A model generated the notes under the pieces. That model ran no database searches. It worked only from the letters and a program-made list of their open reading frames with translations, and was not told the origin of the DNA. A stretch of DNA of 64,000 nt from Streptomyces griseiscabiei (GTDB lineage Bacteria > Actinomycetota > Actinomycetes > Streptomycetales > Streptomycetaceae): contig NZ_JAGJBZ010000001.1 of NCBI RefSeq assembly GCF_020010925.1, forward strand, positions 2,480,001 through 2,544,000, written 5' to 3'. A program made the position numbers and the translations under genes. Positions 1 to 9,284 of the stretch are shown here, one piece after another; position 1 is the stretch's first letter; every line of letters starts with the position of its first letter.

Positions 1-117
1 CCGCCCCCGACGGGCGCCCTCGACGGGTGCCGCCAACGGGCGCCCCCGACCGGCATCCCACCGGCGACCACGCCTCGAACAGGCGTGCCATGGCCGGATC
101 TGGTTACCCGTCCGCCC
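1..117. other. GC-rich leader with short imperfect repeats, no gene seen
   Basis: Positions 1 to about 55 hold three imperfect copies of a CGACGGGYGCC-like unit spaced about 14 to 17 bp apart. No convincing coding frame crosses this stretch. A GTG at 85 would extend the next gene, but the ATG at 118 gives a more natural start. The repeats may be the tail of a terminator or gene outside the window. Confidence 0.4.
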
Positions 118-624
118 ATGGCCGACGAACACACCGTCCCCGCACGCAACGAGACCCCCCTCGAACGCGCAGACCGCAACTTCTCCGAACTGCTCCAGGA
201 GCTGCGGGTCACCCAGACGGGGGTGCAGATCCTCTTCGCGTTCCTGCTGACGCTGGCCTTCACCCCGCGCTTCCCGGAGCTGGACTCCGTGCAGCGCGCC
301 ACCTATGTCACCACCCTGCTCCTCGCGGTCCTCGCTGCGGCCCTCTTCACCGCCCCGGCCGCACTGCACCGTTCGCTCTTCGGGCAGAACGCCAAGCCCG
401 TCATCGTCCGGGTCTCCTCCCGGCTGGCCGGCGCGGGCCTGGTGGTGCTGATCCTCGCCTTCGCCGGATCCGTCCTGCTGGTCGTGGATGTGACGCTCGA
501 CCGGGCGGCCGGCATCGCCGCCGGGGCCGGCACCCTCGTCGGATGTGTGTTCCTGTGGGGTGTGCTGCCGCGGCTGGTGGGACGCGCGCACTCCCTCAGG
601 TCTCCTGCGGACCGCCGGCCGTGA
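118..624 (+). CDS. Four-helix membrane protein, DUF6328-like
   Basis: A 168-residue protein. The N-terminus is polar and acidic (residues 1-28). Four hydrophobic segments follow at about 30-50, 64-84, 108-130 and 136-158, with a short basic tail. The size, the NFSELLQELRV start and the layout fit the actinobacterial DUF6328 family, whose role is unknown. ATG 118 was chosen over GTG 85 because the family motif begins soon after it and no ribosome site supports the longer form. The 3' end overlaps the convergent ATPase gene by 29 bp, so no terminator lies between them. The cytoplasmic membrane is the likely location. The family call is from memory of its pattern, not a search. Confidence 0.75.
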   Translation: MADEHTVPARNETPLERADRNFSELLQELRVTQTGVQILFAFLLTLAFTPRFPELDSVQRATYVTTLLLAVLAAALFTAPAALHRSLFGQNAKPVIVRVSSRLAGAGLVVLILAFAGSVLLVVDVTLDRAAGIAAGAGTLVGCVFLWGVLPRLVGRAHSLRSPADRRP

Positions 625-1054
625 CCGGCTGGACGGGAACCGTCCACGGAAGTTCGATCGCCACCGTCTTGCCGCCCTCCCGTGTGGGTCTGACGCTCAG
701 CCTGCCGCCGCACTCGGCGGTCAGCCAGCGGATGATGACCATGCCCCGGCCGTTGTCCTGCTGGACGGCGGCCGGCAGCCGTTTCGGGAAGCGTGGGTGA
801 CTGTCGGTGACGCCGATGCGCAAGTGCTCGTCCCGGTCGAGCGCGAGGTCCACGGTGAACGTGGGCGACTGGCCCAGGGTGTGCTGGACGGCGTTGGTGG
901 CGAGTTCGGACACGATCAGGCGCACGGTGTCCGCGATGTCGGTGTCGCCCGGCAGGCCCCATTCGGCGAGCACACTGGCGACGTAGTTCCGGGCCGCGGA
1001 CACCGAGGCGGGATCGCTCGGCAGAGTGACGGATGCTTCCAGGTGATCTGCCAT
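596..1054 (-). CDS. Anti-sigma-type serine kinase-like ATP-binding protein (HATPase_c)
   Basis: A 152-residue single-domain protein of the RsbW/SpoIIAB-like GHKL fold. The N-box is visible as LIVSELATNAVQHT (about residues 48-61) and the glycine lid as NGRGMVII (about 115-122). Such proteins usually bind ATP and sequester sigma factors or phosphorylate anti-sigma antagonists. The start is ATG 1054, preceded by AAAGGGA; an in-frame extension towards 1420 reads through the intergenic region and the XRE gene and is rejected. It is divergent from an XRE/DUF397 pair. ATPase, XRE and DUF397 genes cluster repeatedly in Streptomyces around whiJ-like loci, so this is probably the third member of that regulatory unit. 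Its partner sigma factor cannot be told from sequence. Confidence 0.88.
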   Translation of the reverse strand: MADHLEASVTLPSDPASVSAARNYVASVLAEWGLPGDTDIADTVRLIVSELATNAVQHTLGQSPTFTVDLALDRDEHLRIGVTDSHPRFPKRLPAAVQQDNGRGMVIIRWLTAECGGRLSVRPTREGGKTVAIELPWTVPVQPVTAGGPQET

Positions 1055-1178
1055 GGCGAGGCGTCCCTTTCCCACGGGACCGGTGTCCGACAGGGAGCGG
1101 ATGGTTCGACTACGGTCCCGGACTGGTGCTTCGCGCCAGACTGCCACTACCTGGGCCGTCACGGGTGGCGATCCACCA

Positions 1179-1194
1179 AGATATGCATATATCT
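1179..1194. promoter_or_regulatory. AT-rich imperfect inverted repeat, candidate operator
   Basis: AGATATGCATATATCT has arms AGATA/TATCT around TGCATA and forms an unusually AT-rich island in the divergent space (1055-1301) between the ATPase and XRE genes. It is well placed for autoregulation by the XRE protein. No binding site consensus was available to test. Confidence 0.4.
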
Positions 1195-1301
1195 GTCGCT
1201 CGAAGCGGTGAACTATCCGACGGCCGACCGTATTTGGGTGAGGGTTTCGTCCATCCTCTGTCGTCACCCCGACTTCGCGCGCCGGGCGGAAGGAGAATCC
1301 C

Positions 1302-2162
1302 ATGCAGTACGGTCCGGCGGTGCGCCGCCGCAAGCTCGGTGCCGAGTTGCGTGTCCTGCGCACCCGTTCCGCGCTCACCAGTATCGAGGCGGCCCATCGC
1401 GTGGGCTGGCACCAGTCCAAGGTGAGCCGGATCGAGACGGGCGCCAGCGGGGTGAAGCCCGCGGACGTCCGCAGGCTGCTGGACGCCTACGGGGTCGACG
1501 ACACGGAGTTACGGGAACTGCTGCTGGCGCTCGCGGGCTCCGAGGACGGCGGCGGGCGGCACAACTGGTGGCACGCGTACCGGGGTGTACTGCCGCCGAC
1601 GTACCGGGACTTCATCAGTCTGGAGTCCCAGGCCGGCGGGATGCGGACGCTGGAGACCTCGGTGGTGCCGGGACTGCTGCAGATCCCCGAGTACGCGCGG
1701 GCGGTGACCCGGGCCGCGGTGGAGGGGCTGGAAGACGACAAAATCGACGCGCTCGTGGAGGTGCGGCTCGCGCGGCAGGAAGTGCTGCGCGGGAGCCCGC
1801 CGATGCGGCTGAGCGCGGTGCTCGACGAGGGCGTTCTCCGACGTGAGGTGGGCGGCCCCGAGATCATGACCCGGCAGCTGGTCCGTCTGGTGGAGGCGGC
1901 GCGCCTTCCCCAAGTGCGACTGCAGGTGCTCCCGTTCACTGCCGGGGCGCATATCGGCCTCACCGGCCCTTTCGTAATTTTCTCATTTCGGAGCACATCT
2001 GATCTGGACGTGGTTGTTCTCGACCACTTGACGAGTAGCCTCTACCTCGAACGGAAAGAAGACCTCAAGGCGTATGTCGAGGCCTTCAACGCCCTTCAGA
2101 TCCACGCCCTTTCGCCCGAGGACTCGTTGGATTACATCGCCGGGCTAGCCGCCGGCGCGTAA
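1302..2162 (+). CDS. WhiJ-type XRE regulator with DUF5753 domain, TTA codon
   Basis: A 286-residue regulator. An XRE helix-turn-helix lies at about residues 8-65 (LRTRSALTSIEAAHRVGWHQ, then the recognition helix) and a DUF5753 ligand/partner domain at about 95-275. ATG 1302 follows AAGGAGAA with good spacing. The DUF397 gene starts 9 bp after its stop, so the two are almost certainly cotranscribed. Pairs of this kind are numerous in Streptomyces; the regulator normally controls the small DUF397 partner and development or antibiotic production. Codon 70 is TTA (1509-1511), which makes translation dependent on the bldA leucyl-tRNA if the usual rule holds. The stretch around 1970-2030 is AT-richer than its neighbours, hinting at a different history. 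Confidence 0.92.
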   Translation: MQYGPAVRRRKLGAELRVLRTRSALTSIEAAHRVGWHQSKVSRIETGASGVKPADVRRLLDAYGVDDTELRELLLALAGSEDGGGRHNWWHAYRGVLPPTYRDFISLESQAGGMRTLETSVVPGLLQIPEYARAVTRAAVEGLEDDKIDALVEVRLARQEVLRGSPPMRLSAVLDEGVLRREVGGPEIMTRQLVRLVEAARLPQVRLQVLPFTAGAHIGLTGPFVIFSFRSTSDLDVVVLDHLTSSLYLERKEDLKAYVEAFNALQIHALSPEDSLDYIAGLAAGA

Positions 2163-2171
2163 GGAGGCACC

Positions 2172-2396
2172 ATGTCCGCACTGCCTCGGAACGTACCCAC
2201 CAGTACCGAACTGCGCGAAGTGCGATGGCTGCGCAGCAGCCGCAGCACCGGAATGAACAACTGCGTGGAGACGGCCCGTCCCGGGTCCGGCCGCTGGGCC
2301 GGTCTGGTGGCCGTACGCGACTCCAAGAACACGGCGGGGCCCGCCCTGCTGTTCGACCCCGACGCCTGGGAGGGATTCATCACCACGCTGCGGTGA
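2172..2396 (+). CDS. DUF397 small protein, partner of the XRE regulator
   Basis: A 74-residue protein with the DUF397 signature: WLRSSRSTGMNNCVETA near residues 19-35, then VAVRDSK and a C-terminal WEGFITTLR-type helix. Members are small acidic or neutral proteins found beside WhiJ-like regulators, where they are thought to modulate the regulator in an antitoxin-like relation. It starts at ATG 2172 with AAGGAGGC just upstream and lies 9 bp after the XRE gene. The 57-bp gap to the convergent bioF end holds no obvious strong hairpin. The family assignment is secure; the molecular role is inferred from studied pairs elsewhere. Confidence 0.92.
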   Translation: MSALPRNVPTSTELREVRWLRSSRSTGMNNCVETARPGSGRWAGLVAVRDSKNTAGPALLFDPDAWEGFITTLR

Positions 2397-2453
2397 CCAC
2401 CACCGGCAGCGTGCGCACTTCCGCTTGCGGCGACGCTCGGCCGGGACGCCGAC

Positions 2454-3584
2454 TCACGGTCGCGTATCGCCGATGATCCCCACGGCTCGGTCGATCTGCC
2501 CCTGTGTGAGATCCGCGCGGGCGGTCAACCGCAGCCTTGAGACGCCGTCGGGCACGGACGGTGGGCGGAAACAGCCGACGGCGAGACCCGCCGCCCGGCA
2601 GTCCGCCGCCCACCGGACCGCCTGATCCGGCGACGGCGCGCGTACGGACACCACGGCGGCGTCGGGCCGCACCGCTTCATGGCCCGACGCCGTCAGCCGT
2701 GTGTGCAGCTCCCGCGCCACCTCCCGGGCCCGCGCCGCCCGTTCCGGCTCGCGGCGCAGCAGCCGCAGCGCGGCGAGCGCCGCGCCGGTGGCGGCCGGGG
2801 CGAGGCCCGTGTCGAAGATGAACGTGCGGGCCGCGTTGACCAGGTGGTCGATGACCTTCGCCGGGCCGAGGACGGCGCCGCCCTGGCTGCCCAGCGACTT
2901 GGACAGGGTGACCGTCACGACCACGTCGGGGTCGCCCGCGAGCCCGGCCGCGTGCGCCGCGCCCCGGCCCCCGTCGCCCAGCACACCGAGCCCGTGGGCG
3001 TCGTCGACGACGAGCCCGGCGCCGTACTCCCGGCAGACGGCGGCGAGGGCGGCCAGCGGGGCGGCGTCGCCGTCCACGGAGAAGACGGTGTCGGAGACGG
3101 CGACGGCGGGCGCCCCGCCGCCCGTGCCCAGCGCCTTGCGGACCGCCTCCGGGTCGGCGTGGGCGACGACCTGGGTGGTGCCCCGGGCCAGTCGGCAGCC
3201 GTCGATGAGGGAGGCGTGGTTGCCCGCGTCGGAGACGATCAGGGAGCCGTGCGGGGCGAGCGCGGTGACGGCGGCGAGGTTGGCGGCGTAGCCGGAGGAG
3301 AAGACGAGGGCGGCCTCGAAGCCGCAGAAGTCGGCCAGTTCCCGTTCCAGTTCGCCGTGGAGCTCGGTGGTGCCGGTGACGAGCCGGGAGCCGGTGGCCC
3401 CGCCGCCCCACCGGCGCGCGGCCTCGGCGGCGCCCTCGGTGATCTCGGGGTGCCGGGCCAGACCGAGGTAGTCGTTGCTCGCGAGGTCCAGCAGCGGCGA
3501 GTCGGCGGGGCGGGGCCGCAGGGTCCGTACGAGCCCGGCCCGGCGGCGCGCCGAGGCCTGCTCGTCGATCCAGCCGAACGCCAT
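2454..3584 (-). CDS. bioF: 8-amino-7-oxononanoate synthase
   Basis: A 376-residue PLP enzyme of the alpha-oxoamine synthase family. It condenses pimeloyl-thioester with L-alanine to 8-amino-7-oxononanoate, the first step of the conserved late biotin pathway. Visible motifs are SNDYLGL near residue 37, the glycine-rich [19 protein letters not shown] and the PLP-lysine motif [13 protein letters not shown]. Length is normal for the family (about 385). The start is ATG 3584. It is divergent from bioB-bioA-bioD across 198 bp, so all four late biotin genes sit together. KBL and 5-aminolevulinate synthase share the fold, but the bio neighbours settle the call. Confidence 0.95.
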   Translation of the reverse strand: MAFGWIDEQASARRRAGLVRTLRPRPADSPLLDLASNDYLGLARHPEITEGAAEAARRWGGGATGSRLVTGTTELHGELERELADFCGFEAALVFSSGYAANLAAVTALAPHGSLIVSDAGNHASLIDGCRLARGTTQVVAHADPEAVRKALGTGGGAPAVAVSDTVFSVDGDAAPLAALAAVCREYGAGLVVDDAHGLGVLGDGGRGAAHAAGLAGDPDVVVTVTLSKSLGSQGGAVLGPAKVIDHLVNAARTFIFDTGLAPAATGAALAALRLLRREPERAARAREVARELHTRLTASGHEAVRPDAAVVSVRAPSPDQAVRWAADCRAAGLAVGCFRPPSVPDGVSRLRLTARADLTQGQIDRAVGIIGDTRP

Positions 3585-3659
3585 GGGTCCTCCGGGGTGG
3601 TGTGGGCACCCCGGCGCGCCGGGCCGTCGTGGACGGTCCCGGTGGGGGCTTTTGTAGGC

Positions 3660-3673
3660 AGTGCACAGACACT
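3660..3673. promoter_or_regulatory. Small inverted repeat in the bioF-bioB divergent region
   Basis: AGTG-N6-CACT, with GTGCAC inside it, lies near the middle of the 3585-3782 spacer that must hold both bio promoters. It does not match a BirA- or BioQ-type operator that I can recognise. It is listed only as the clearest dyad in that spacer. Confidence 0.25.
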
Positions 3674-3782
3674 AACGGCAGGACCGGCCGCCCACGATGT
3701 GGTGATACCCACACGCCGATCCCACTCTGTTGTCCGAACTCTCCTTGGCCGGGAGCGGTCCCGTAGGACAGGATCGGCTCTC

Positions 3783-5021
3783 ATGGACCTGCTGAACACG
3801 CTGGTGGACAAGGGGCTGCGGCGCGAGCCGCTGAGCCGTGCCGAGGCGCTCGCCGTCCTCGGCACCTCCGACGACGAGCTGTTGGACGTGGTGGCCGCGG
3901 CCGGGAAGGTGCGCCGGCACTGGTACGGGCGCCGGGTGAAACTGAACTATCTGGTCAACCTCAAGTCCGGGCTCTGCCCCGAGGACTGCTCCTACTGCTC
4001 CCAGCGGCTCGGCTCCACCGCCGGCATCCTCAAGTACAGCTGGCTCAAGCCCGACGAGGCGTCCAAGGCCGCGGCGGCCGGGCTCGCCGGGGGTGCCAAG
4101 CGGGTCTGTCTGGTGGCGTCCGGGCGCGGTCCGACCGACCGGGACGTGGCCCGGGTCTCCGACACGATCAGGACGATCAAGGACCAGAACGAGGGCGTCG
4201 AGGTCTGCGCGTGTCTGGGCCTGCTCTCCGACGGACAGGCGGAACGGCTGCGTGAGGCGGGCGCGGACGCCTACAACCACAACCTGAACACGTCCGAGGC
4301 GACCTACGGCGAGATCACGACCACCCACACCTACGCCGACCGGGTGGACACCGTGCAGAAGGCGCACGCCGCCGGTCTGTCGGCGTGCTCCGGGCTGATC
4401 GCGGGCATGGGCGAGAGCGACGAGGACCTGGTCGACGTGGTCTTCTCGCTGCGCGAACTGGACCCGGACTCGGTGCCGGTGAACTTCCTGATCCCGTTCG
4501 AGGGCACTCCGCTGGCCAAGGAGTGGAACCTCACCCCGCAGCGCTGTCTGCGCATCCTGGCGATGGTCCGGTTCGTCTGCCCGGACAGCGAGGTGCGGAT
4601 CGCGGGCGGCCGGGAGGTCCACCTCCGCACGATGCAGCCGCTCGCCCTACACCTGGCCAACTCCATCTTCCTCGGCGACTACCTCACCAGCGAGGGCCAG
4701 GCGGGGAAGGCCGACCTGGAGATGATCGCGGACGCCGGCTTCGAGGTGGAGGGCACCGACCAGGTGACCCTGCCGGAGCACCGGGCGCACGTCGCCGCCG
4801 GTGGGGGTTGCGGGTCGCGGGAGAGCGCCGGGTGCGGGTCGCACGCCGAGGGCGGCTGCGGGTCGCACGCGGGCGCGGGTTGCGGGTCGCACGCGGGGGG
4901 CGGGGTGTGCGGTTCCGCCGCCGAGGCCCCGGCCGCCGAGACCTCGGCCGGAGAGGCCCGTACGGATCTCGTGGCCGTACGCCGTCGGGGTGCCGGCACC
5001 GATCTCGCGCCCAATGCCTGA
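3783..5021 (+). CDS. bioB: Biotin synthase with Cys/His repeat tail
   Basis: A 412-residue radical-SAM enzyme that inserts sulfur into dethiobiotin. The [4Fe-4S] motif CPEDCSYC supplies Cys65, Cys69 and Cys72, and the core ends near residue 335. Most BioB proteins have about 320-350 residues; here about 70 extra residues follow. Residues 343-378 repeat CGSHAxxG with an 8-residue period (Cys at 343, 351, 359, 367, then 376), and an Ala/Glu-rich end follows. The tail could bind metal or iron-sulfur cluster material, but that is inference. ATG 3783 is used: the frame is open far upstream, but that part is antisense to bioF. The stop overlaps the bioA start by 8 bp. Confidence 0.95.
   Translation: MDLLNTLVDKGLRREPLSRAEALAVLGTSDDELLDVVAAAGKVRRHWYGRRVKLNYLVNLKSGLCPEDCSYCSQRLGSTAGILKYSWLKPDEASKAAAAGLAGGAKRVCLVASGRGPTDRDVARVSDTIRTIKDQNEGVEVCACLGLLSDGQAERLREAGADAYNHNLNTSEATYGEITTTHTYADRVDTVQKAHAAGLSACSGLIAGMGESDEDLVDVVFSLRELDPDSVPVNFLIPFEGTPLAKEWNLTPQRCLRILAMVRFVCPDSEVRIAGGREVHLRTMQPLALHLANSIFLGDYLTSEGQAGKADLEMIADAGFEVEGTDQVTLPEHRAHVAAGGGCGSRESAGCGSHAEGGCGSHAGAGCGSHAGGGVCGSAAEAPAAETSAGEARTDLVAVRRRGAGTDLAPNA
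4809..4916 (+). repeat. 24-bp tandem repeat inside bioB
   Basis: Four units with a 24-bp period start with TGCGGGTCGC at 4809, 4833, 4857 and 4881. A fifth, degenerate unit starts at 4908. They encode the Cys-Gly-Ser-His repeats at the end of BioB and stay in frame, since the period is eight codons. Copy number could vary between strains by slippage. Confidence 0.85.
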
Positions 5022-6303
5022 TCAGCCCCACCTGACCGTGCCGGAGCTGCTGGAGCTGGACCGGCGGCATGTGTGGCATCCGTACGGGCCCATGCCGGGC
5101 CGGCGGGACCCGCTCGTCGTGGAGTCGGCGAGCGGGGTCCGGCTGAGGCTCGCGGACGGCTCGGGCGAGCTGGTCGACGGCATGTCCTCGTGGTGGTCGG
5201 CGATCCACGGCTACAACCACCCCGTCCTGAACGAGGCGGTGCGCGAGCAGCTCGGCCGGATGAGTCATGTGATGTTCGGCGGGCTCACCCACGAGCCCGC
5301 CGTACGGCTGGCGAAGCACCTGGTCGATCTGTCCCCCGAGGGCCTGGAGCATGTGTTCCTCGCCGACTCGGGGTCGGTCTCCGTCGAGGTCGCGGTCAAG
5401 ATGTGCCTGCAGTACTGGCGTTCGCTCGGGCGTCCCGGCAAGCAGCGGCTGCTGACCTGGCGCGGCGGCTACCACGGGGACACCTGGCAGCCGATGTCGG
5501 TGTGCGACCCCGAGGGCGGGATGCACGAGCTGTGGCAGGGCGTCCTGCCCCGGCAGGTGTTCGTGGACCCGCCGCCGGTGGAGTACGAGGAGGCGTACGC
5601 GCAGGAGCTGCGCTCGGCGATCGAACGGCACGCCGACGATCTGGCCGCCGTGATCGTGGAGCCGGTGGTGCAGGGCGCGGGCGGAATGCGGTTCCACTCC
5701 CCCGCGTATCTGCGGGTGCTGCGCGAGGCGTGCGACGCGCACGACGTGCTGCTGGTGTTCGACGAGATCGCGACCGGGTTCGGGCGCACGGGCGCGCTGT
5801 TCGCGGCCGACCACGCGGCGGTGACGCCGGATGTGATGTGTGTCGGCAAGGCGTTGACCGGCGGTTATCTGACGATGGCGGCGGCGCTGTGCACCGCCCG
5901 GGTGGCCGACGGGATCTCCCGGGGCGAGGTGCCGGTGCTGGCCCATGGGCCCACCTTCATGGGCAACCCGCTGGCCGCGGCCGTCGCCTGTGCCTCGATC
6001 GAGCTGCTGCTCGGTCAGGACTGGCTCGCCGAGGTCAAGCGCGTCGAGACGGGGCTGCGCGACGGGCTCGCGCCGGCGCGCGAGGTCCCGGGGGTGAAGG
6101 ACGTGCGCGTCCTCGGCGCGATCGGTGTGGTGCAGCTCGACCACCCGGTGGACATGGAGGCGGCGACGGCGGCCGCGGTCCGCGAGGGCGTGTGGTTGCG
6201 GCCCTTCCGGGATCTCGTCTACACGATGCCGCCGTACGTCACGGGCGACGAGGACGTGGCGCGGATCGCGCGCGCGGTGTGCGCGGCCGTGCGGGAGGGA
6301 TGA
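5014..6303 (+). CDS. bioA: Adenosylmethionine-8-amino-7-oxononanoate transaminase
   Basis: A 429-residue class III aminotransferase that converts 8-amino-7-oxononanoate to 7,8-diaminononanoate with SAM as amino donor. The BioA-type start [26 protein letters not shown], the PLP-aspartate motif [13 protein letters not shown] and the lysine motif VGKALTGGY are all visible. ATG 5014 overlaps the bioB stop by 8 bp, a sign of translational coupling; the open frame extends upstream only through the bioB repeat tail. Length is normal (E. coli 429). It is the third gene of a bioB-bioA-bioD operon. Confidence 0.96.
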   Translation: MPDQPHLTVPELLELDRRHVWHPYGPMPGRRDPLVVESASGVRLRLADGSGELVDGMSSWWSAIHGYNHPVLNEAVREQLGRMSHVMFGGLTHEPAVRLAKHLVDLSPEGLEHVFLADSGSVSVEVAVKMCLQYWRSLGRPGKQRLLTWRGGYHGDTWQPMSVCDPEGGMHELWQGVLPRQVFVDPPPVEYEEAYAQELRSAIERHADDLAAVIVEPVVQGAGGMRFHSPAYLRVLREACDAHDVLLVFDEIATGFGRTGALFAADHAAVTPDVMCVGKALTGGYLTMAAALCTARVADGISRGEVPVLAHGPTFMGNPLAAAVACASIELLLGQDWLAEVKRVETGLRDGLAPAREVPGVKDVRVLGAIGVVQLDHPVDMEAATAAAVREGVWLRPFRDLVYTMPPYVTGDEDVARIARAVCAAVREG

Positions 6304-6304
6304 C

Positions 6305-7030
6305 ATGACGGTCCTGGTGATCACGGGGACGGGCACGGAGGTCGGCAAGACGGTCGTCACGGCGGCCGTCGCGGCGGCGGCCGTCGCTGCCGGGCGGTCC
6401 GTGGCCGTGCTCAAGCCCGCGCAGACGGGTGTACGGCCGGACGAGCGCGGCGACGCGGACGAGGTGGCCCGGCTCGCGGGGACCGTGACGGCGCGTGAGC
6501 TCGCGCGCTATCCCGAGCCCCTGGCCCCGGGGACCGCGGCCCGGCGGTCCGGGCTGCCGCCCGTGCACCCCGAGGACGTCGCCGAGGCGGCGGCCAAGCT
6601 GGCCGTCGACCACGATCTGGTCCTGGTCGAGGGCGCGGGCGGCCTCCTCGTCCGGTTCGACGAGGCGGGCGGCACCCTGGCGGACACGGCACGGCTGCTC
6701 GCGGCGCCGGTCCTGCTGGTCGCCCCGGCCGGGCTGGGCACGCTGAACACGACCGAGCTGACGGCCCGCGAACTCGCCGCGCGGGAGCTGGAGCTGGCGG
6801 GCGTCGTCATCGGCAGCTGGCCCGGTTCGCCGGACCTGGCGTGCCGCTGCAACCTGGCGGACCTGCCGGTGGTGGCGAACGCTCCGCTGCTGGGGGCGGT
6901 GCCCGCGGGGGCGGGGGCGTTGGCCCCGGCCGACTTCCGCGTGGCGTCCACGGGTTGGCTGGCGCCGCGGTTGGGCGGCGCGTGGGACGCCGCCGCTTTC
7001 ACGGCGGCGCAGGGTTCCGCCGACGTCTGA
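6305..7030 (+). CDS. bioD: Dethiobiotin synthetase
   Basis: A 241-residue ATP-dependent carboxylase that closes the ureido ring of dethiobiotin. The P-loop is at the N-terminus, [10 protein letters not shown] (residues 7-16), followed by LKPAQTG and [14 protein letters not shown] 6305 lies one base after the bioA stop, with GGGAGGGA as ribosome site inside bioA. It is the last gene of the bio operon; a hairpin 10 bp after its stop probably ends transcription. The convergent LuxR gene begins beyond it. Family and function are secure. Confidence 0.95.
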   Translation: MTVLVITGTGTEVGKTVVTAAVAAAAVAAGRSVAVLKPAQTGVRPDERGDADEVARLAGTVTARELARYPEPLAPGTAARRSGLPPVHPEDVAEAAAKLAVDHDLVLVEGAGGLLVRFDEAGGTLADTARLLAAPVLLVAPAGLGTLNTTELTARELAARELELAGVVIGSWPGSPDLACRCNLADLPVVANAPLLGAVPAGAGALAPADFRVASTGWLAPRLGGAWDAAAFTAAQGSADV

Positions 7031-7039
7031 GGCCGACCG

Positions 7040-7059
7040 CGCGCCCCGTCAGGGGCGCG
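7040..7059. terminator. Bidirectional hairpin between bioD and the LuxR gene
   Basis: Perfect 8-bp arms CGCGCCCC/GGGGCGCG with loop GTCA lie in the 33-bp gap between two convergent genes. No U-run follows, as is usual in Streptomyces. Part of the sequence resembles the common GGGGCGCGGGGAACTGCGC intergenic repeat seen at 27.8 kb. Confidence 0.65.
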
Positions 7060-7063
7060 GCTG

Positions 7064-9280
7064 TCACGGCGCCGACTGCTCACCCAGCAACCGCACCAAC
7101 TCGATCCGCGACCTGATCCCCAACCGCGAGAACACCCCCCGCAGATGGTGGTCGATCGTGCGCGGGCTCAGCAGCAGCCGCGCGGCGATCTCCCGGTTGG
7201 TGGCGCCCTCCGCCGCCATGCGGGCGATCATCAGCTGCTGGGCGGTGAGGCGGGCGGCGAGATCCTCGGTGCCGGGCGCGGCGGGGGCGCGCTCCCCGAG
7301 GGCCCGGAGCTCCGCACGGGCCTGGGCCGCGCAGTGCGGTGAGCCGAAGTGGTCGAAGGCCTCCAGCGCGCTGTGCAGCCGGTCGCGGGCCTCGGTGCGG
7401 TTGCGGAGCCGCCGCAGGGCGCTGCCGAACAGGAGTTCCGTACGGGCGCGTTCGAAGTCACGGGTGCCGGAGGCGTGCAGGTCGAGCGCGGTGCGGTAGT
7501 GCTCGACGGCCTCCTCCCCGGTCGCGAGGAGGGCCCGGCAGCGGGCGCTGAGGGCGAGGTCGTCGGCGCTGCGGACGGTGCGGGCCCAGCGGTCGTAGTC
7601 GGCGTGCGCGGCGACGGCCACCCGGGTCTCGCCGGTACGGACGGCGGCCTCGACGTAGTGCGGGGTGGCGAGGTGCCGGATGGCGCGGTGGCCGTGTCCG
7701 GGGCCGAACCCGGCGAGGGCGCGGAGCCGGGCGGCCGAGGCGGCGTACCGGCCGGTGCTCAGGTCGAGGAAGGCGAGGGCGAAGATGGCGAGCGCGGCGG
7801 GCAGTCCGAGGCCGCGCTCCAGGGCGTAGGCGCGGGCGGACTCGGCGCGCTCCCGGCACACCTGCTCGTCGCCGGTGACGGCGGCGAACATCGCGAGGGC
7901 GGCCTGCAGATGGCAGGCGCCGTTGTCCTGCCCGGTGGCGTGCGCCTGGCGCAGGGCGTCCAGGGCGGCGGCCTCGGCGGCCTTGGGGCGTCCGGTCCAG
8001 AACTCGGCGTAGGCCCGGAACTCCATGGCCTGCGGCACGGTCACCGTCTCGCCGCGGGCCCGTGCGGAGGCGGCGGCGCGGGCGGTGGCGGTGAAGGCAC
8101 GGGTGTGGTCGCCGAGGAGGAGGGCGGCGATCCCGGAGTGGATGAGCTGGGTGGGGTCGCCGCCGGGACCGCAACGGTCGGCGGCGGCTTCGAGGACGTC
8201 ACGGGCGTCGTCGTAGCGTCCCTCGAACGCGGCGGCGAGTGCGCCGAGGGTGCTGGGCGGGAGGATGCCGAGTCCGTCGGCGACGGCGGCGGCCTCCCGG
8301 CAGCGGCGGAGGTCCCCGGTGTAGATGGCCGCCTCGGTGGCTCGTGCGAGCAGGTGTGCGGCACGGTCCGGGGTGGGGGCGCCGACGTGCCGGACGGCGG
8401 CGGTGAGCAGGGCGTCGAAGGCCTCGGCGGCGTTTCCGGCGCGCAGGGCGAGCAGTCCGCCGAGGGCGTCGTCGTCGGTGGCGGCGACGAGCCGGCGGGC
8501 CCGGTCGCCGTCGCCGGACTGCCAGGCCTCGGCGGCGGCCTGGGCGAGCAGGGGCGCGCGTTCGGCCGGTTCGGGGGTGAGGCCGGCGGCGCGTTCGGCG
8601 AGGGCGGAGGCGAGGGTGGGGTCGCCGATGGCACGTGCCACCCGTGCCGCGAGCCGGAGTTCGGCGGCGAGCCGGCGGCTGGGTCCGAGGGCGGCGGCGG
8701 CCCGGTGCCAGGAGCGGCCGGGTCTCTCGCCCTCGCCGCTGAGCACGGCGGCGAGGAGGCGGTGGGCCTCGCGCCGGTCGGCCATGGACGCCGACTCGTA
8801 GACGGCGATCCGGGTCCAGGCGTCCCGGAAGACGATGCCCTGGGCGGTGGTGTGGGCGAGGCCCGCCGCCTCCGCCGCATCGAGGGGGCGGGTGTCGAGG
8901 CCGGCGGCGGTGACGGCGCGCGCGTAGGCGTGGGTCGGCACCGGGTACTCGTCGGCGGCGGCGAGGAGCAGCAGGAAGCGGGTGTCGTCGGGCAGGGCCC
9001 GTACCTCCCGCCGGTGGGTGCGCAGCAGGGCGGGGGCCAGCGTCAGGGGCTCGGCGGGCAGCGGGTCGAGGCCCGTGAGCTGGCGCCGGGTCAGGGCCGC
9101 GGCGAGTTCCGCGGCGGCCCGTGGGTCACCGTGGGCGGCGTGCAGCAGCCGTACGCGCACGCCTTCGGACAGCGTGGGCACGGGGGCCGACGCTGTGTCC
9201 GGGCTCGACCACACGTTCATGGGGGGCGGTGGCGAGCGATGCGGAAGTCGTGGGGGGTTCACCGGAGTCACCACGCTCAT
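7064..9280 (-). CDS. Large LuxR-family transcriptional regulator without a P-loop
   Basis: About 738 residues. The C-terminal 65 residues form a LuxR helix-turn-helix (LTAQQLMIARMAAEGATNRE, then the SPRTIDHHLRGVFSRLGI recognition part). The middle is Ala/Arg-rich, alpha-helical and TPR-like, as in LAL/MalT-type regulators. No Walker A motif is visible, so it looks like a LAL protein lacking the N-terminal ATPase. The start is uncertain: GTG 9283, ATG 9280 or ATG 9220 are possible and none has a good ribosome site. It is divergent from a secreted lipase gene; known Streptomyces lipases are activated by LuxR-type neighbours, so control of the lipase is likely. A 26-bp palindrome sits right at the upstream starts. 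Confidence 0.85.
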   Translation of the reverse strand: MSVVTPVNPPRLPHRSPPPPMNVWSSPDTASAPVPTLSEGVRVRLLHAAHGDPRAAAELAAALTRRQLTGLDPLPAEPLTLAPALLRTHRREVRALPDDTRFLLLLAAADEYPVPTHAYARAVTAAGLDTRPLDAAEAAGLAHTTAQGIVFRDAWTRIAVYESASMADRREAHRLLAAVLSGEGERPGRSWHRAAAALGPSRRLAAELRLAARVARAIGDPTLASALAERAAGLTPEPAERAPLLAQAAAEAWQSGDGDRARRLVAATDDDALGGLLALRAGNAAEAFDALLTAAVRHVGAPTPDRAAHLLARATEAAIYTGDLRRCREAAAVADGLGILPPSTLGALAAAFEGRYDDARDVLEAAADRCGPGGDPTQLIHSGIAALLLGDHTRAFTATARAAASARARGETVTVPQAMEFRAYAEFWTGRPKAAEAAALDALRQAHATGQDNGACHLQAALAMFAAVTGDEQVCRERAESARAYALERGLGLPAALAIFALAFLDLSTGRYAASAARLRALAGFGPGHGHRAIRHLATPHYVEAAVRTGETRVAVAAHADYDRWARTVRSADDLALSARCRALLATGEEAVEHYRTALDLHASGTRDFERARTELLFGSALRRLRNRTEARDRLHSALEAFDHFGSPHCAAQARAELRALGERAPAAPGTEDLAARLTAQQLMIARMAAEGATNREIAARLLLSPRTIDHHLRGVFSRLGIRSRIELVRLLGEQSAP

Positions 9281-9284
9281 CACG

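Noticed and set aside
1055..1420. Extension of the ATPase gene upstream of ATG 1054
   Set aside because: It crosses the divergent promoter and the XRE gene start; the GHKL domain is complete from 1054.
2679..3782. N-terminal extension of bioB to position 2679
   Set aside because: The extension is antisense to bioF; the natural start is ATG 3783 by homology with normal BioB.
4809..4916. Possible CRISPR-like array
   Set aside because: The 24-bp repeats are in frame and coding, have no spacers, and belong to BioB.
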